Shown: positions 23,687 through 32,650, counted from the stretch's first letter. The stretch is 64,000 nucleotides of DNA from Pseudomonas putida (GCF_028682635.1 NZ_JANHLK010000020.1:1-64000), one strand, 5' to 3'. Numbers and translations: made by a program. Notes: generated by a model from the letters alone, not told the origin.

Positions 23687-25141
23687 TTATTCATCGTGTA
23701 CGGGGGGTGTCAGCGCAATCGCAAATAGCATCTGCGTGCCGACCCCTACGGTGCTGCTGACCCAGATTCGGCCGCCATGAAATTCAATGATCGAGCGGCA
23801 GATCGAGAGGCCCATTCCCAGGCCGGTGGGTTTGGTCGTAAAGAACGGATCGAACAACGAGGGCAGAACGTCTTCGGCAATGCCGGTGCCGGAGTCGGCG
23901 ATTTCGAGCACGGCCTCGTTGTCCTGTACCGAGGTGTGAATCCGTAGCGTTCGCGCGCGGTCATGCACGTTGGCCATGGCCTGGCAGGCATTGATGATCA
24001 GGTTGATGATGACTTGCTGCAGCTGGATCCGGTCGCCTTTTATGTGCGAGCCAGGTGCGCCCAGTTGCAGGTGTGGGCGAACCTGATGGTTGCCGATGTC
24101 ATGTTGCATGAGCGTCAGTGAGTCGCGGACGATCTCGTCGAATGCTTCGGCCTTGCGTTGCACCTCGCTCTGGCGCGACAGCGCCCTGATACAGGCGATC
24201 ACATCGGCAACCCTGGACGAGTTTTGTATGATCCGGTCCAGCGAACGGCGGGCTTCTTCGAGGTTCGGCTCAGGGCGATTGATCCAGCGTTTGCACGATT
24301 CCCCGCTGGTGATCACCGCCGCCAGGGGTTGATTGATTTCATGGGCAATGGAGGCGGCCAGTTCCCCCATGGAGGTCACCCGGGTGACATGCGCGAGTTT
24401 GGCCTGGGAGTGAAACAGTGCTTCTTCGGCTTGCCTGGACGCGGTCACGTCCATCAATGCGCCGACGTACTCAATGCGTCCACCGTGGTTGAACAGCGGG
24501 TTGGCGAGCATCTGCACGTGCTTGATCCGCCCATCGGGCATGACCAGTCGATGTTCCACTTCGATCAGGTTTTCCCGGCGTGCGGCCTGCTCCAGGACAC
24601 TGTCGATAATCGACAGGTCATCGGGATGAGTGCGCGCCCGAACCATGCCAAGCGTCGGCGTAACGTCCAGCGGGTATTCGAAAATGCGTGAAGACTCGTC
24701 CGACCACGACACGATCACCTGGTCATCGATGATCAAGCCGACACTGCCGGTATGGCTGAGTTTTTGCGCACCCAGAAAGAACGCCTCCTTGCGGCGCAAC
24801 GTGTCGGTGGCGCGCTTGCTGCGCAGCGCCAGCAGGGTGATGGTGGTCAGCGCGATCAGGCAGCGCACGAAGCCGGCGATGAGCCGGTGATCACGATAGC
24901 CTTCATCGATAATGAAACTGGCGGTCAGGATGGCCACGCAACTGAAGGCGACGGCGAGGAAGACCGGCACGGAGAAGATGTTCGCCGACATGAACACCAG
25001 CGTGATGTACAGCAGCGTCGGTGCGACATCCAGGTCGAGCAACGAGTTGGTAATGAAGATCATGCTGCCGACCGCAATGGCGGCCAGCCAGGCGACCGGG
25101 TCTGAAAAAAAAAGTCTCTTGCAACGTTTGATGATAGACAT
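23687..25141 (-). CDS. PAS-domain sensor histidine kinase 1
   Basis: 484 residues. Four or five membrane helices (about 10-115) are followed by a PAS domain (about 125-235, ending YVGALMDVTASRQAEE). The HisKA block is HEINQPLAAV with the phospho-His, and the ATPase has N-box NLIINACQAM, DSGTGIAED and GLGMGLSICRSIIEFHGG. It is a paralogue of kinase 2 at 28055. The kinase style (FixL/DctB-like with HEINQPL) pairs well with the FixJ-type regulator at 27298. The ATG at 25141 (MSIIKRCKR) has GGAAGAAC in front. Confidence 0.9.
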   Translation of the reverse strand: MSIIKRCKRLFFSDPVAWLAAIAVGSMIFITNSLLDLDVAPTLLYITLVFMSANIFSVPVFLAVAFSCVAILTASFIIDEGYRDHRLIAGFVRCLIALTTITLLALRSKRATDTLRRKEAFFLGAQKLSHTGSVGLIIDDQVIVSWSDESSRIFEYPLDVTPTLGMVRARTHPDDLSIIDSVLEQAARRENLIEVEHRLVMPDGRIKHVQMLANPLFNHGGRIEYVGALMDVTASRQAEEALFHSQAKLAHVTRVTSMGELAASIAHEINQPLAAVITSGESCKRWINRPEPNLEEARRSLDRIIQNSSRVADVIACIRALSRQSEVQRKAEAFDEIVRDSLTLMQHDIGNHQVRPHLQLGAPGSHIKGDRIQLQQVIINLIINACQAMANVHDRARTLRIHTSVQDNEAVLEIADSGTGIAEDVLPSLFDPFFTTKPTGLGMGLSICRSIIEFHGGRIWVSSTVGVGTQMLFAIALTPPVHDE

Positions 25142-25237
25142 TTGTTCTTCCGGATTTTTGCTATCGAACGGCAACTCGCAAGGCATCGCTGATGCCGGGC
25201 AAACTCTTTGAGGGATTGGTGCTTGATCGGACTGAAG

Positions 25238-25272
25238 AAAAAACGCCCGCCAGAAAAACCAGTGGCGGGCGC
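25238..25272 (-). terminator. Rho-independent terminator of the flavoprotein gene
   Basis: On the minus strand CGCCCGCCA pairs with TGGCGGGCG around a T-rich loop and is followed by TTTTTTC. It lies between the flavoprotein stop and kinase 1. Confidence 0.85.
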
Positions 25273-25391
25273 TTGGGAAAGGCCCCGGTCCAGCAAGGAG
25301 TGGGCTGGTCGGGATACAGGCGAAACTTCATATCACCCGGGCGGTGCCAGGGGAGTGACGGCCGTGGTTGCCACGGCCGCATCGATCGTCT

Positions 25392-26594
25392 TCAGGCCAC
25401 TGGAATCAACGGGTCGGCTGCCGCCAGCGCCGCGGCGCGATCAGCCGCCGGTGGATAGATCCACATCGTGTTGATCTGTGTCTTGAGCTCCTTGGCTTCC
25501 TGCTTGACCAGTTTTACCTGGCGATCCCAGCCCTCGGTGAATACCGCGCCCCAGGCACCCAGGTCCAGGCAGGTGACGTACTTGGGTTGGCTGTAGGCCA
25601 TTGGCTCGACCCCCAGGAGTTCGGCGGCGACGTTGTTGCCGGCATAACGCCCCAGGGCGATGGCGTGCTGGCAGGACATGGCCGCGAAGTTGCCCAGGTC
25701 ATCGGTGGCGGCATAGGCCACGTCGCCGCTGGCGTACACATCGGCGTGACCGCGCACCTTGAGGTGCTGATCGACATGCAGGCGGCCCTGATGATCGCGG
25801 GTGCCTTGTACTTGCTCGGTCAGCGAGTTGGCACGAAAACCCACGGTCCAGATCACCGTGTTGGACTCGATGCGCTGGCCATCGGCGAGGGTGACGCCAT
25901 TGGCATCGACGGCGGCAACGGTGGCGTTGAGCACCCACTGGATGCCCAGGTGCTCCGATGCTTCGACGATCGAGGGGCGAATGCCATCGCCCAGGGCGGC
26001 GGCGACTTGCGGGGCACGGTCAACCACGATTACGCGGATGTCGGCGTTTTCACCGAGTACGGCACGCAGGCGCGCCGGCATTTCGGTGGCGGTTTCGATC
26101 CCGGTGAAACCCCCGCCGGCCACCACCACGGTATTGCGGGCGGCACTGACCGGCTTGTCCTTCAGCGACTTGATGTGAGCTTCCAGGCGCGTGGCGGATT
26201 CGATCTCATCGACATCGAAGGCGTGCTCGAGCATGCCGTCGACCGGCGGGCGCATCAGCTTGCTGCCGGCGGCCAGTACCAGGCGGTCGTAGCCCAGCGT
26301 GCCCTGGATGCCCGCGGCGTTGGTGTAGCTCACCTGTTTGCTGCGCTCATCGATGGACTCGGCCGCACCCTTGACGAATTTCACCCCCACGGCGTCGAAC
26401 AGTTCGTTCAGCGGTGCCTTCATGGTGTGCACGTTCGGCTCGTAGAAGCGCGGGCGGATGCGCAGCTCGGCCTGGGGAGCCAACACGGTGATCTCGACGT
26501 CGTTTCGATCATGCTTGTCCAGCAGACGGGCAGCGCTCAACGCGCTCCAGACCCCACCGAACCCTGCACCAATAATCAAGATTTGCTGTTTCAT
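25392..26594 (-). CDS. NAD(P)/FAD-dependent oxidoreductase, NADH dehydrogenase 2-like
   Basis: 400 residues. Two dinucleotide folds are seen: ILIIGAGFGGVWSALSAA at the N-terminus for FAD and TVVVAGGGFTGIETATE near 170 for NAD(P)H. VYASGDVAY is the usual FAD-closing motif. It belongs to the Ndh family, which passes electrons from NADH to quinone at the inner membrane face. The C-terminus ends in a long helix that could associate with membrane. It is monocistronic with its own terminator, and box 3 lies upstream. Confidence 0.88.
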   Translation of the reverse strand: MKQQILIIGAGFGGVWSALSAARLLDKHDRNDVEITVLAPQAELRIRPRFYEPNVHTMKAPLNELFDAVGVKFVKGAAESIDERSKQVSYTNAAGIQGTLGYDRLVLAAGSKLMRPPVDGMLEHAFDVDEIESATRLEAHIKSLKDKPVSAARNTVVVAGGGFTGIETATEMPARLRAVLGENADIRVIVVDRAPQVAAALGDGIRPSIVEASEHLGIQWVLNATVAAVDANGVTLADGQRIESNTVIWTVGFRANSLTEQVQGTRDHQGRLHVDQHLKVRGHADVYASGDVAYAATDDLGNFAAMSCQHAIALGRYAGNNVAAELLGVEPMAYSQPKYVTCLDLGAWGAVFTEGWDRQVKLVKQEAKELKTQINTMWIYPPAADRAAALAAADPLIPVA

Positions 26595-26789
26595 TGTTTA
26601 GCTCCTGAAGAACAATCGAGGGCATGAAAAAGTTGTTGCCGCATAACCGCTGTGGCTGATCGTCTGCGATGTCGTTAAACAATGCGAAACAGTCGGCATC
26701 GGCTGGATCTGGAACAGATGTTATTCGAGGGGTTTGAAACTGGCACTGCTACATAGGGTCAGCGCGAGTATGACTAGGTATTAACCGGC

Positions 26790-26804
26790 TATACCAAAGT
26801 GTTA
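26790..26804. promoter_or_regulatory. Shared cluster box 3
   Basis: TATACCAAAGTGTTA; on the minus strand TAACACTTTGGTATA. It matches the cluster box with one weaker half and lies about 195 bases upstream of the flavoprotein start. Confidence 0.45.
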
Positions 26805-26824
26805 GTTGCTTGAATAAACAGATT

Positions 26825-27199
26825 TCAGTGGCTTCGATCGAGCACCGTTTCGATGCAGGCGAGCAACTTTTCGCTGGAGAAGGGTTTGGGGAAAAAGGCG
26901 ATGGGTTTCATGGCGTGGCTGCCCGGCTGGCGCTGTGCACAGGGGTTGCCGGTAATGAAGATCACCGGGATATGCATGCCCCTGGTTGCCAGTTCCTCAT
27001 ACATGCTGATCCCGTCCATTTCCGGCATTTGTATATCGGAAATCAGGCAGGTGGTAATAAGCGGACCCTCTGAAATGAGAAACTCATGGGCCCCCGAATA
27101 AGTTCGCACGGTATATCCACTGGATCGCAATAAACTGTCCAGGGCCATTCGAACCGATTCATCGTTATCGACTACAGCAATCATTGCCTCTTTGTGCAT
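26825..27199 (-). CDS. Single-domain response regulator 2 (receiver only)
   Basis: 124 residues from MHKEAMIAVVDNDES. Asp 55 in LISDIQMPEMDG, FITGNP and the Lys in FFPKPFSSEKL are all present. No output domain follows. It shares about half its residues with the receiver at 21742, and its promoter has the same elements at the same spacing. ATG at 27199 has AGGAC eight bases upstream. Confidence 0.9.
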   Translation of the reverse strand: MHKEAMIAVVDNDESVRMALDSLLRSSGYTVRTYSGAHEFLISEGPLITTCLISDIQMPEMDGISMYEELATRGMHIPVIFITGNPCAQRQPGSHAMKPIAFFPKPFSSEKLLACIETVLDRSH

Positions 27200-27282
27200 A
27201 GCGGTGTCCTGCCTGGTAGCGCAGAGCACTTAGAGGCACCGCGCCATTATTGCAAGATACGCCGTCCTGAAAGGGTGCACAG

Positions 27283-27296
27283 TATACGTGGGTATA
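27283..27296. promoter_or_regulatory. Shared cluster box 4
   Basis: TATACGTGGGTATA, 83 bases before the receiver 2 ATG and 22 bases before a TATCTT -10 on the minus strand. It is the most symmetric copy. Confidence 0.6.
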
Positions 27297-27297
27297 G

Positions 27298-27951
27298 TCA
27301 GCGGTTAGCGGGCTGGCACGAGATCGCCTCGGCCATGCGCACCAGATCGGCGAAGGAACGCGCGCCCATCTTGCGCATGGCCTGGCCGCGGTGGATCTTC
27401 ACGGTGATTTCGCTCAGGCCGATTTCCCCGGCTATCTGCTTGTTCATCAAGCCCGAGGCCGCCAGCGCCATCACCGTCTGTTCCCGGGCGGTCAACGTCT
27501 GGTGGCGCGCAAGCAGTTGTTCGGCATGTCGCGAGGACTCGCGACGCTGTTTGTCGCGGCCATGGGCGGCGCACACCGCATCGATCAGGTCCTGTTCGCG
27601 AAAGGGCTTGGTGAGGAAATCCACCGCGCCGGCTTTCATTGCCCGTACCGTCATGGCGATGTCACCGTACCCGGTGATGAACACGATGGGTACGTTGATG
27701 CCGGCGGCGGCCAGTTCGTTCTGAAAGTCCAGGCCACTGCTGCCTTGCAACCGCACATCCAGCACCAGGCAACTGACCGTGTCCGGGCGCGGGTACTTCA
27801 TGAAGTCGGCGACCGAGCCGAACAACTCGACCCGCAGGCCGATGGAGCGCAGCAGGCTGCCGAGGGATTCGCGCAGCGGCGCATCGTCGTCGACGATGAA
27901 CACCAGGGACTCGTTGTGGTTGATCTTGTTGAGCGGGTGTTGTTCGTTCAT
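27298..27951 (-). CDS. FixJ-type response regulator (receiver plus LuxR helix-turn-helix)
   Basis: 217 residues. The receiver has phosphoacceptor Asp 65 in LVLDVRLQG and FLTKPF near 115. A LuxR/FixJ helix-turn-helix runs over about 150-210 (LTAREQTVMALAASGLMNKQIAGEIGLSEITVK in blocks). It lies directly downstream of kinase 2 on the same strand and is its likely partner. Its binding site may be the shared box found six times in this cluster. ATG at 27951 follows GGGAACCCGCC. Confidence 0.92.
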   Translation of the reverse strand: MNEQHPLNKINHNESLVFIVDDDAPLRESLGSLLRSIGLRVELFGSVADFMKYPRPDTVSCLVLDVRLQGSSGLDFQNELAAAGINVPIVFITGYGDIAMTVRAMKAGAVDFLTKPFREQDLIDAVCAAHGRDKQRRESSRHAEQLLARHQTLTAREQTVMALAASGLMNKQIAGEIGLSEITVKIHRGQAMRKMGARSFADLVRMAEAISCQPANR

Positions 27952-28042
27952 GGCGGGTTCCCAAGGGTTGGACGTGCAGCCGCCCGGCGCTGTGCTCCTG
28001 GCGCGGGGCGCAACTTTTAATGCAGGTCGGGCTGGCGGCACT

Positions 28043-28056
28043 CATACCTGTGTATC
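28043..28056. promoter_or_regulatory. Shared cluster box 5
   Basis: CATACCTGTGTATC overlaps the kinase 2 stop by two bases and lies 92 bases upstream of the FixJ-type regulator start. Confidence 0.5.
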
Positions 28057-29578
28057 AAATGGCCGCGGCGTACCCCGCATCGTTGGCGACCCGTATCGGC
28101 AGGGCAAACAGAAACGAACTGCCCTGGCCTGGTGTGCTGGTGGCCCAGATCCGGCCCTCGTGGAAATCGATGATCGAGCGGCAGATGGCAAGCCCCATGC
28201 CCAGGCCGTTTTCCCGGGTGGTGAAGAACGGCGTGAACAGTTGCGGCAGGACCTCGGCGGCAATGCCCGGCCCCTGGTCGGCCACTTCCAGCACGGCCTC
28301 GTTGTCCTTGACCCAGGTGCGAATCGACAAGGCCCGTTGCGCGCTGTTGATCGCGTCCATGGCCTGGCAGGCGTTGAGGATCAGGTTGATGATGACTTGC
28401 TGCAGTTGCACGCGATCGGCACTGACCTGGCCGCCGAACGCACTCAGCTCGATGTTCGGATTGATCTTGTGATGCGCCAGTTCATGGCGGACCAGGCCCA
28501 AGGTTTCGCTGACAATGTCGTTGAGCGATTCGTTCTGGCGCAGCGGCTCGCTCTTGCGCGACAGGGCCCGAACGCGGCGGGTGATCTCACTGGCTCGATG
28601 GGCGCTGGCGATGATCCGCTGCAGTGCCTGGCGAGCTTCGAGCAGATCGGGCTGCGGGCGGCTCAGCCAGTTGCGGCAGGCTTCGCCGCTGCTGGTGATC
28701 GCCGCCAGCGGTTGATTGACTTCATGGGCGATGGACGCGGCCAGTTCACCCAGGGAGGTCACGCGGGTGACATGGGCCAACTGGGTCTGGGCGCGGCACA
28801 GCGCTTCTTCGGCCTGTTTGCTGGCGGTCACGTCCATCAGCGCGCCCAGGTATTCAAAACATCCGTGTCGGGTGAAGAGCGGGGTGGCGAACAGGTGCAA
28901 ATGCTTGATGCGCCCGTCGGGCATCAGCAGGCGGTGCCTGACCTCGATCAGGGTCGCATGGCGCGCCGCCTTTTCGAAACCGGCCAGCACCAGGGGCAGG
29001 TCATCGGGGTGGGTGCGCTCCAGGTACAAGGACGCAGAGGAGGGCATGCCCGCCGGGTATTCGAGCATGCGTGCCACCTGCTCCGACCAGCCCATGCGTG
29101 CGAGGTCTGCGCGAAAGCCGAAGCAACCGGTCTGGGTCAGGCGCTGGGCACCGGTCATGTAGACTTCCTTGTGGCGCAGGCTGTCGCAGACCCGCTTGCT
29201 GCGCAGCGCCAGAAAGATGATCGCCGCCAGCACCGTCAGGCTGCGCAGCAAATCCATGGTCGACTCCCAGCGGTGAAAGCCACCCTGATACAGGCACATC
29301 GACGTCAGCACCAGCATGCAGAACAGCGCGACCACGATCACCGCGCTGATCGACAACAGGTTGATCGCCATCAGCAGCAACGCGATGTACAGCGTGGTCG
29401 TGGCGAAGTCGGTCCGGGTTTCGCAATTGAGCAGGATTCCGCAGGCCACGATCAGGCCCATCAACCACACCAGGGCGTTTTCCACCGGCTTGAGGCTGAA
29501 ACCGGACAAGAGGCGAGAGATCCTTTGGCCTGAGTTGAACAGCATTTTGCTGCAGGTTCCTTTTTGGTTGTCGATCAT
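28055..29578 (-). CDS. PAS-domain sensor histidine kinase 2
   Basis: 507 residues with the same plan as kinase 1: N-terminal membrane helices (about 35-145), a PAS domain ending YLGALMDVTASKQAEE, HEVNQPLAAITSSGEACRNW with the phospho-His, NLILNACQAM, DQGPGIAAE and GLGMGLAICRSIIDFHEG. The two kinases are clear duplicates. It precedes the FixJ-type regulator by about 100 bases. ATG at 29578 has GAGGCGCGC upstream; a second in-frame ATG at 29545 is also possible. Confidence 0.9.
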   Translation of the reverse strand: MIDNQKGTCSKMLFNSGQRISRLLSGFSLKPVENALVWLMGLIVACGILLNCETRTDFATTTLYIALLLMAINLLSISAVIVVALFCMLVLTSMCLYQGGFHRWESTMDLLRSLTVLAAIIFLALRSKRVCDSLRHKEVYMTGAQRLTQTGCFGFRADLARMGWSEQVARMLEYPAGMPSSASLYLERTHPDDLPLVLAGFEKAARHATLIEVRHRLLMPDGRIKHLHLFATPLFTRHGCFEYLGALMDVTASKQAEEALCRAQTQLAHVTRVTSLGELAASIAHEVNQPLAAITSSGEACRNWLSRPQPDLLEARQALQRIIASAHRASEITRRVRALSRKSEPLRQNESLNDIVSETLGLVRHELAHHKINPNIELSAFGGQVSADRVQLQQVIINLILNACQAMDAINSAQRALSIRTWVKDNEAVLEVADQGPGIAAEVLPQLFTPFFTTRENGLGMGLAICRSIIDFHEGRIWATSTPGQGSSFLFALPIRVANDAGYAAAI

Positions 29579-29753
29579 GCGCGCCTCGTTTTTTTGTTCG
29601 GGCTGGGGCGGAGAATCGGTTCAGTAATCCTAGAAGCACGGGGTCGCCTCCCGTTAGGACAAAAAACCCGAAAAAGCTGCCATGGCATCGAATCGCCCAC
29701 TGCTCGAATGTGTGCGTAAGTCATTAATCAAATTAAGGTTTTTCAGTGGGGGC

Positions 29754-29767
29754 TATACCGAAGTATC
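29754..29767. promoter_or_regulatory. Shared cluster box 6
   Basis: TATACCGAAGTATC; on the minus strand GATACTTCGGTATA. It lies 175 bases upstream of kinase 2 and 122 bases before the LysR gene on the other strand. Confidence 0.5.
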
Positions 29768-29888
29768 AAGTCGGTTATCTAACGCATGATCGCGCTGTCC
29801 CCAGGTACGACAGACGTTTTTCATTCGCTGCCATACCCTGTTCATACCCTTCCCGAACTCAATGGCCGCGTGCCGGGTAGTGAACCTC

Positions 29889-30863
29889 ATGAACAGAAAT
29901 GACCTGCGTCGTGCCGACATCAACCTGCTGGTGGTTTTCGAGACGATGATGCATGAGCGAAATGTCAGCCGCGTCGGCGAAAAGCTGTTCCTCGGGCAAC
30001 CCACCATCAGCGGTGCCCTGGGCCGCTTGCGGGCACTGTTCGATGACCCGCTGTTCATTCGTTGCGGGCGGATGATGGAACCGACCGCACGTGCCGAGGA
30101 AATTTTCGCCAACCTGGCGCCGGCGCTGGACGGCATCGCTGCTGCATTGAGCCGTTGCCAGTCGTTTGACCCACGCACCAGCGAGACGACGTTTCATGTC
30201 GGCCTGTCGGACGATGTCGAATACGCGCTGCTGCCGCGGCTGCTGCGACAATTGCGAATCGAGGCGCCGAACATCGCCTTGATCGTGCGCCGTGTCGATC
30301 AACAGCAGATGGCGCAAAGGTTGGGCAATGGCGACATCTGCGTGGGCATCAGTCACACCCTCGACCTGCCGGCCAATGCCCGGCGCAAAGGCTTGCGGCC
30401 GATTCGCCCGATGCTGCTGCGGTCTGACACCCGGCCCGGGCCGTTGGGGCTGGACGCGTTTTGCCGGCGCCCTCATGTGCTGGTGTCGTCGATGGGCAAT
30501 GCGTCGGATGACACCGACCATGCCCTGAGCCTGCTGGGCCGGCAGCGCAAAGTGGTGCTGACCGTGCCGCAGTTCAGTGCGTTGCCGGGATTGCTGGCGC
30601 AAACCGACATGCTGGCCATCGTGCCGGATTACGTGGCCAAGGCGATGGCCTCGGTGGCAGGCATGCGAGTCGAACCGGTACCGCTGCAATTGCCCGTGCC
30701 GGAACTGTCCATGGTCTGGCGCGCAGCGGTGCACAATGACCCCGGCCAGCGCTGGTTACGCTCGCGCTGCTGTGCGTTTCTCGGTGAGCCGGTCGAGTTG
30801 CAGGTGGTATCCAAGGTTCGACCGGCGCTGCACGACGATCAGGCTTTGCTGGCGGCCAGGTAG
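29889..30863 (+). CDS. LysR-type transcriptional regulator
   Basis: 324 residues from MNRNDLRRADINLLVVFE. The helix-turn-helix RVGEKLFLGQPTISGALGRLRALFDDPLF is the NodD/LeuO-like LysR variety. The target is unknown. It is divergent from kinase 2 and its 3' end overlaps the SnoaL-like gene by 25 bases tail to tail, so that pair may be its target or merely convergent. ATG at 29889 is preferred over a start nine codons upstream. Confidence 0.88.
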   Translation: MNRNDLRRADINLLVVFETMMHERNVSRVGEKLFLGQPTISGALGRLRALFDDPLFIRCGRMMEPTARAEEIFANLAPALDGIAAALSRCQSFDPRTSETTFHVGLSDDVEYALLPRLLRQLRIEAPNIALIVRRVDQQQMAQRLGNGDICVGISHTLDLPANARRKGLRPIRPMLLRSDTRPGPLGLDAFCRRPHVLVSSMGNASDDTDHALSLLGRQRKVVLTVPQFSALPGLLAQTDMLAIVPDYVAKAMASVAGMRVEPVPLQLPVPELSMVWRAAVHNDPGQRWLRSRCCAFLGEPVELQVVSKVRPALHDDQALLAAR

Positions 30864-31267
30864 GCGCCCAGGCGCCGGCCCATTTCCTCGCCCAGCGCCT
30901 GCAGGCCACTGAGGGGGCGGACCATCACTTCGAAATCGACGATTTTTCCCTGTTCGTTGAAGCGGATCATGTCGATGCCCTTGAGCTGTTTCTCGCCGAC
31001 CCTGGCGCTGAATTCGAGGACCACATTCAAGCCGTCGGCGCTCGCCAGTTCGCGGTGGTAGGTGAAGTCTTCGAATACGTTGAACACCGTGTTGAGAATC
31101 ATCGAAACCACTGGCGCGCCTGGATACGGCGTATGTGCCATCGGCGAGCGAAACACCGCGTCCGGGTCCAGCAGCGCAGGCAAGGCCTGCAAATCGCCGG
31201 TGCGGATCATCGCGTGCCACAGGCTCAAGGATTCTGCGGCTTTGGGGTGCAGTTGCAGCTCAGACAT
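30839..31267 (-). CDS. SnoaL/NTF2-like protein
   Basis: 142 residues. The cone-shaped NTF2 fold is indicated by WHAMIRTGDLQALPALLDPDAVFRSP and FNEQGKIVDFEVMVRP. Members bind or isomerise small hydrophobic molecules; the role here is unknown. ATG at 31267 has AGGAG nine bases upstream. It overlaps the convergent LysR gene by 25 bases. Confidence 0.85.
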   Translation of the reverse strand: MSELQLHPKAAESLSLWHAMIRTGDLQALPALLDPDAVFRSPMAHTPYPGAPVVSMILNTVFNVFEDFTYHRELASADGLNVVLEFSARVGEKQLKGIDMIRFNEQGKIVDFEVMVRPLSGLQALGEEMGRRLGAYLAASKA

Positions 31268-31321
31268 AGTCAACTCCTGTTTTTTGTTGTTGTGTGAAGC
31301 TTGCCTGGCGGGTGTGGTGAA

Positions 31322-31453
31322 TCAGCCAGTGAATTCATCGTCGAAAATGCTTTCGATGGGCAATACAAACGTCCCGGCAATCTGAAATGCCAGTGGCAGA
31401 CTTGGATCATAGCGGCCATTTTCGATGGCGTTGATGGTCTGTCGCGAGACTCT
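31322..31453 (-). pseudogene. Tail of an XRE-family helix-turn-helix regulator
   Basis: The minus strand reads RVSRQTINAIENGRYDPSLP, then LAFQIAGTFVLPIESIFDDE, FTG and a stop. This is the recognition helix and C-terminal half of small YozG/YgzD-like XRE repressors of about 65-70 residues. The N-terminal half is missing: the reading meets a REP element exactly at its broken end (31452). It is a remnant with no start codon. Confidence 0.8.
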
Positions 31454-31480
31454 GTAGGAGCGAGCTTGCTCGCGAAAAAC
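31452..31480. repeat. REP element at a gene break
   Basis: CTGTAGGAGCGAGCTTGCTC followed by GCGAAAAAC. The inverted partner near 31550 (GAGCCGGCTCGCTCACAG) is diverged. The element replaces the front of the XRE gene. Confidence 0.75.
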
Positions 31481-31603
31481 CTGAGAGCACCGCGGGGTGT
31501 CAGGCTCCCCGCGTCATCGTCGACCTCCATCGTCGGAACACCCCCCGGAGCCGGCTCGCTCACAGTAGATCGAGTATGGATGCGAGAATTGAGTTGGTTT
31601 CGA

Positions 31604-32173
31604 TCATAGATCCGTAACGCACAATTCCCCGGTGGCGCGGATCAGCGCCTGGCCATGCAGGGCATCCTTGATCAGGCTGGCGCGCTGCTCAGCCAGCCAC
31701 TGCGGGCATTCCGGGTCGACGCGATAGGGCACGAAATCGGCGTATTGCTGCAACAGGCGGGCTTGCAACTCATCCTGCTTTGCCCGCAGTTGGGTGAGGT
31801 CCGGGCGTGGCATGTCGGGCGCCTTGTGCGCCGCTTGCCATTGCGCGATCAGGCCGTACTGCACCAGTTTGTTGGCTTCGATCTGGGCGGCAATCAAGTC
31901 GGCGGCTTCGTCCGGGTCCACGTTGCTACCGGTTGCCTGCTTCCTGGCGTTATTGATCAGCAGGGTTTCCCGGGCGGTATCCTGGATCGGTTTGCCTGTG
32001 TCCCACTTGGTCAGCGCCACCAGATCGGAAACGTTCAGGCGCTCGTTGATGGTGTTCAGCAGTGGCTGCAGCGTTTCGGGTGCCGGGGAGGGCGCAGCGG
32101 CGTTGGCGACGCTGGCGAGTAAGCCGAACAGCGAGCAAGTCAGCGCTTGCGGCAAGCGTGGGCAGTGGAACAT
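31604..32173 (-). CDS. Periplasmic chorismate mutase (AroQ-gamma)
   Basis: 189 residues with a signal peptide (about 1-26, ending ANA). The secreted *AroQ class is shown by LNTINERLNVSDLVALTKWDTGKPIQD and DPDEAADLIAAQIEANKLVQYGLIAQW, with its Arg, Lys and Glu active-site positions. It turns chorismate into prephenate outside the cytoplasm, which remains unexplained in physiology. ATG at 32173 has GAGG six bases upstream. Confidence 0.9.
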   Translation of the reverse strand: MFHCPRLPQALTCSLFGLLASVANAAAPSPAPETLQPLLNTINERLNVSDLVALTKWDTGKPIQDTARETLLINNARKQATGSNVDPDEAADLIAAQIEANKLVQYGLIAQWQAAHKAPDMPRPDLTQLRAKQDELQARLLQQYADFVPYRVDPECPQWLAEQRASLIKDALHGQALIRATGELCVTDL

Positions 32174-32276
32174 AAGCAACCTCTTGGTGACGGGATGCGC
32201 ATCAAGTCTTATGTAACACAGCTGAGACAGATGAACGATAGTTGAACGAACACTTTCGCGATGCCTCGGTCCGAAT

Positions 32277-32561
32277 TCAGTCGCCGGCCAACAGCCGCTC
32301 GATCTGCGCCAGCTCCCAGGTGCTGAGCAAACTCACCGGGTCGGTACCGAAACGCGGCCCGCCGTCGAACGCTCGGCCGTCCGGGCTCTGGCAATGCAGG
32401 CAGTGGTGCAGGCGGCTGTCGTCGACATCGAGGCTCAAACGCCAGCCCTCGATGTCCACCTGTACCGGACCGGGTCGTTCGTCAAGGCGCTTGAGCGGGC
32501 GCAGGCCCAGGGCGGCATCGCGCAGTTGCTGGTAAACCTCTCGGGCTGTCAGGGGTGGCAC
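32277..32561 (-). CDS. Small Pseudomonas protein (DUF7693-like)
   Basis: 94 residues from a GTG start with GGAG six bases upstream (reading PPLTAREVYQQLRDAALG). The frame is open further upstream but runs into a terminator hairpin. It contains DDSRLHHCLHCQSPDGRAF, a possible metal-binding HHCLHC cluster. I recall similar proteins as a Pseudomonas family of unknown function; the family name is a recollection and not certain. Confidence 0.65.
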   Translation of the reverse strand: MPPLTAREVYQQLRDAALGLRPLKRLDERPGPVQVDIEGWRLSLDVDDSRLHHCLHCQSPDGRAFDGGPRFGTDPVSLLSTWELAQIERLLAGD

Positions 32562-32650
32562 AGGTGTCTCCGGCGGCACGGGTAGAATCGGGCCCACAGG
32601 ATAGACGATCACGAACCAGGGGAAGAACCCTGCAACGCCGTGGCTTGATT

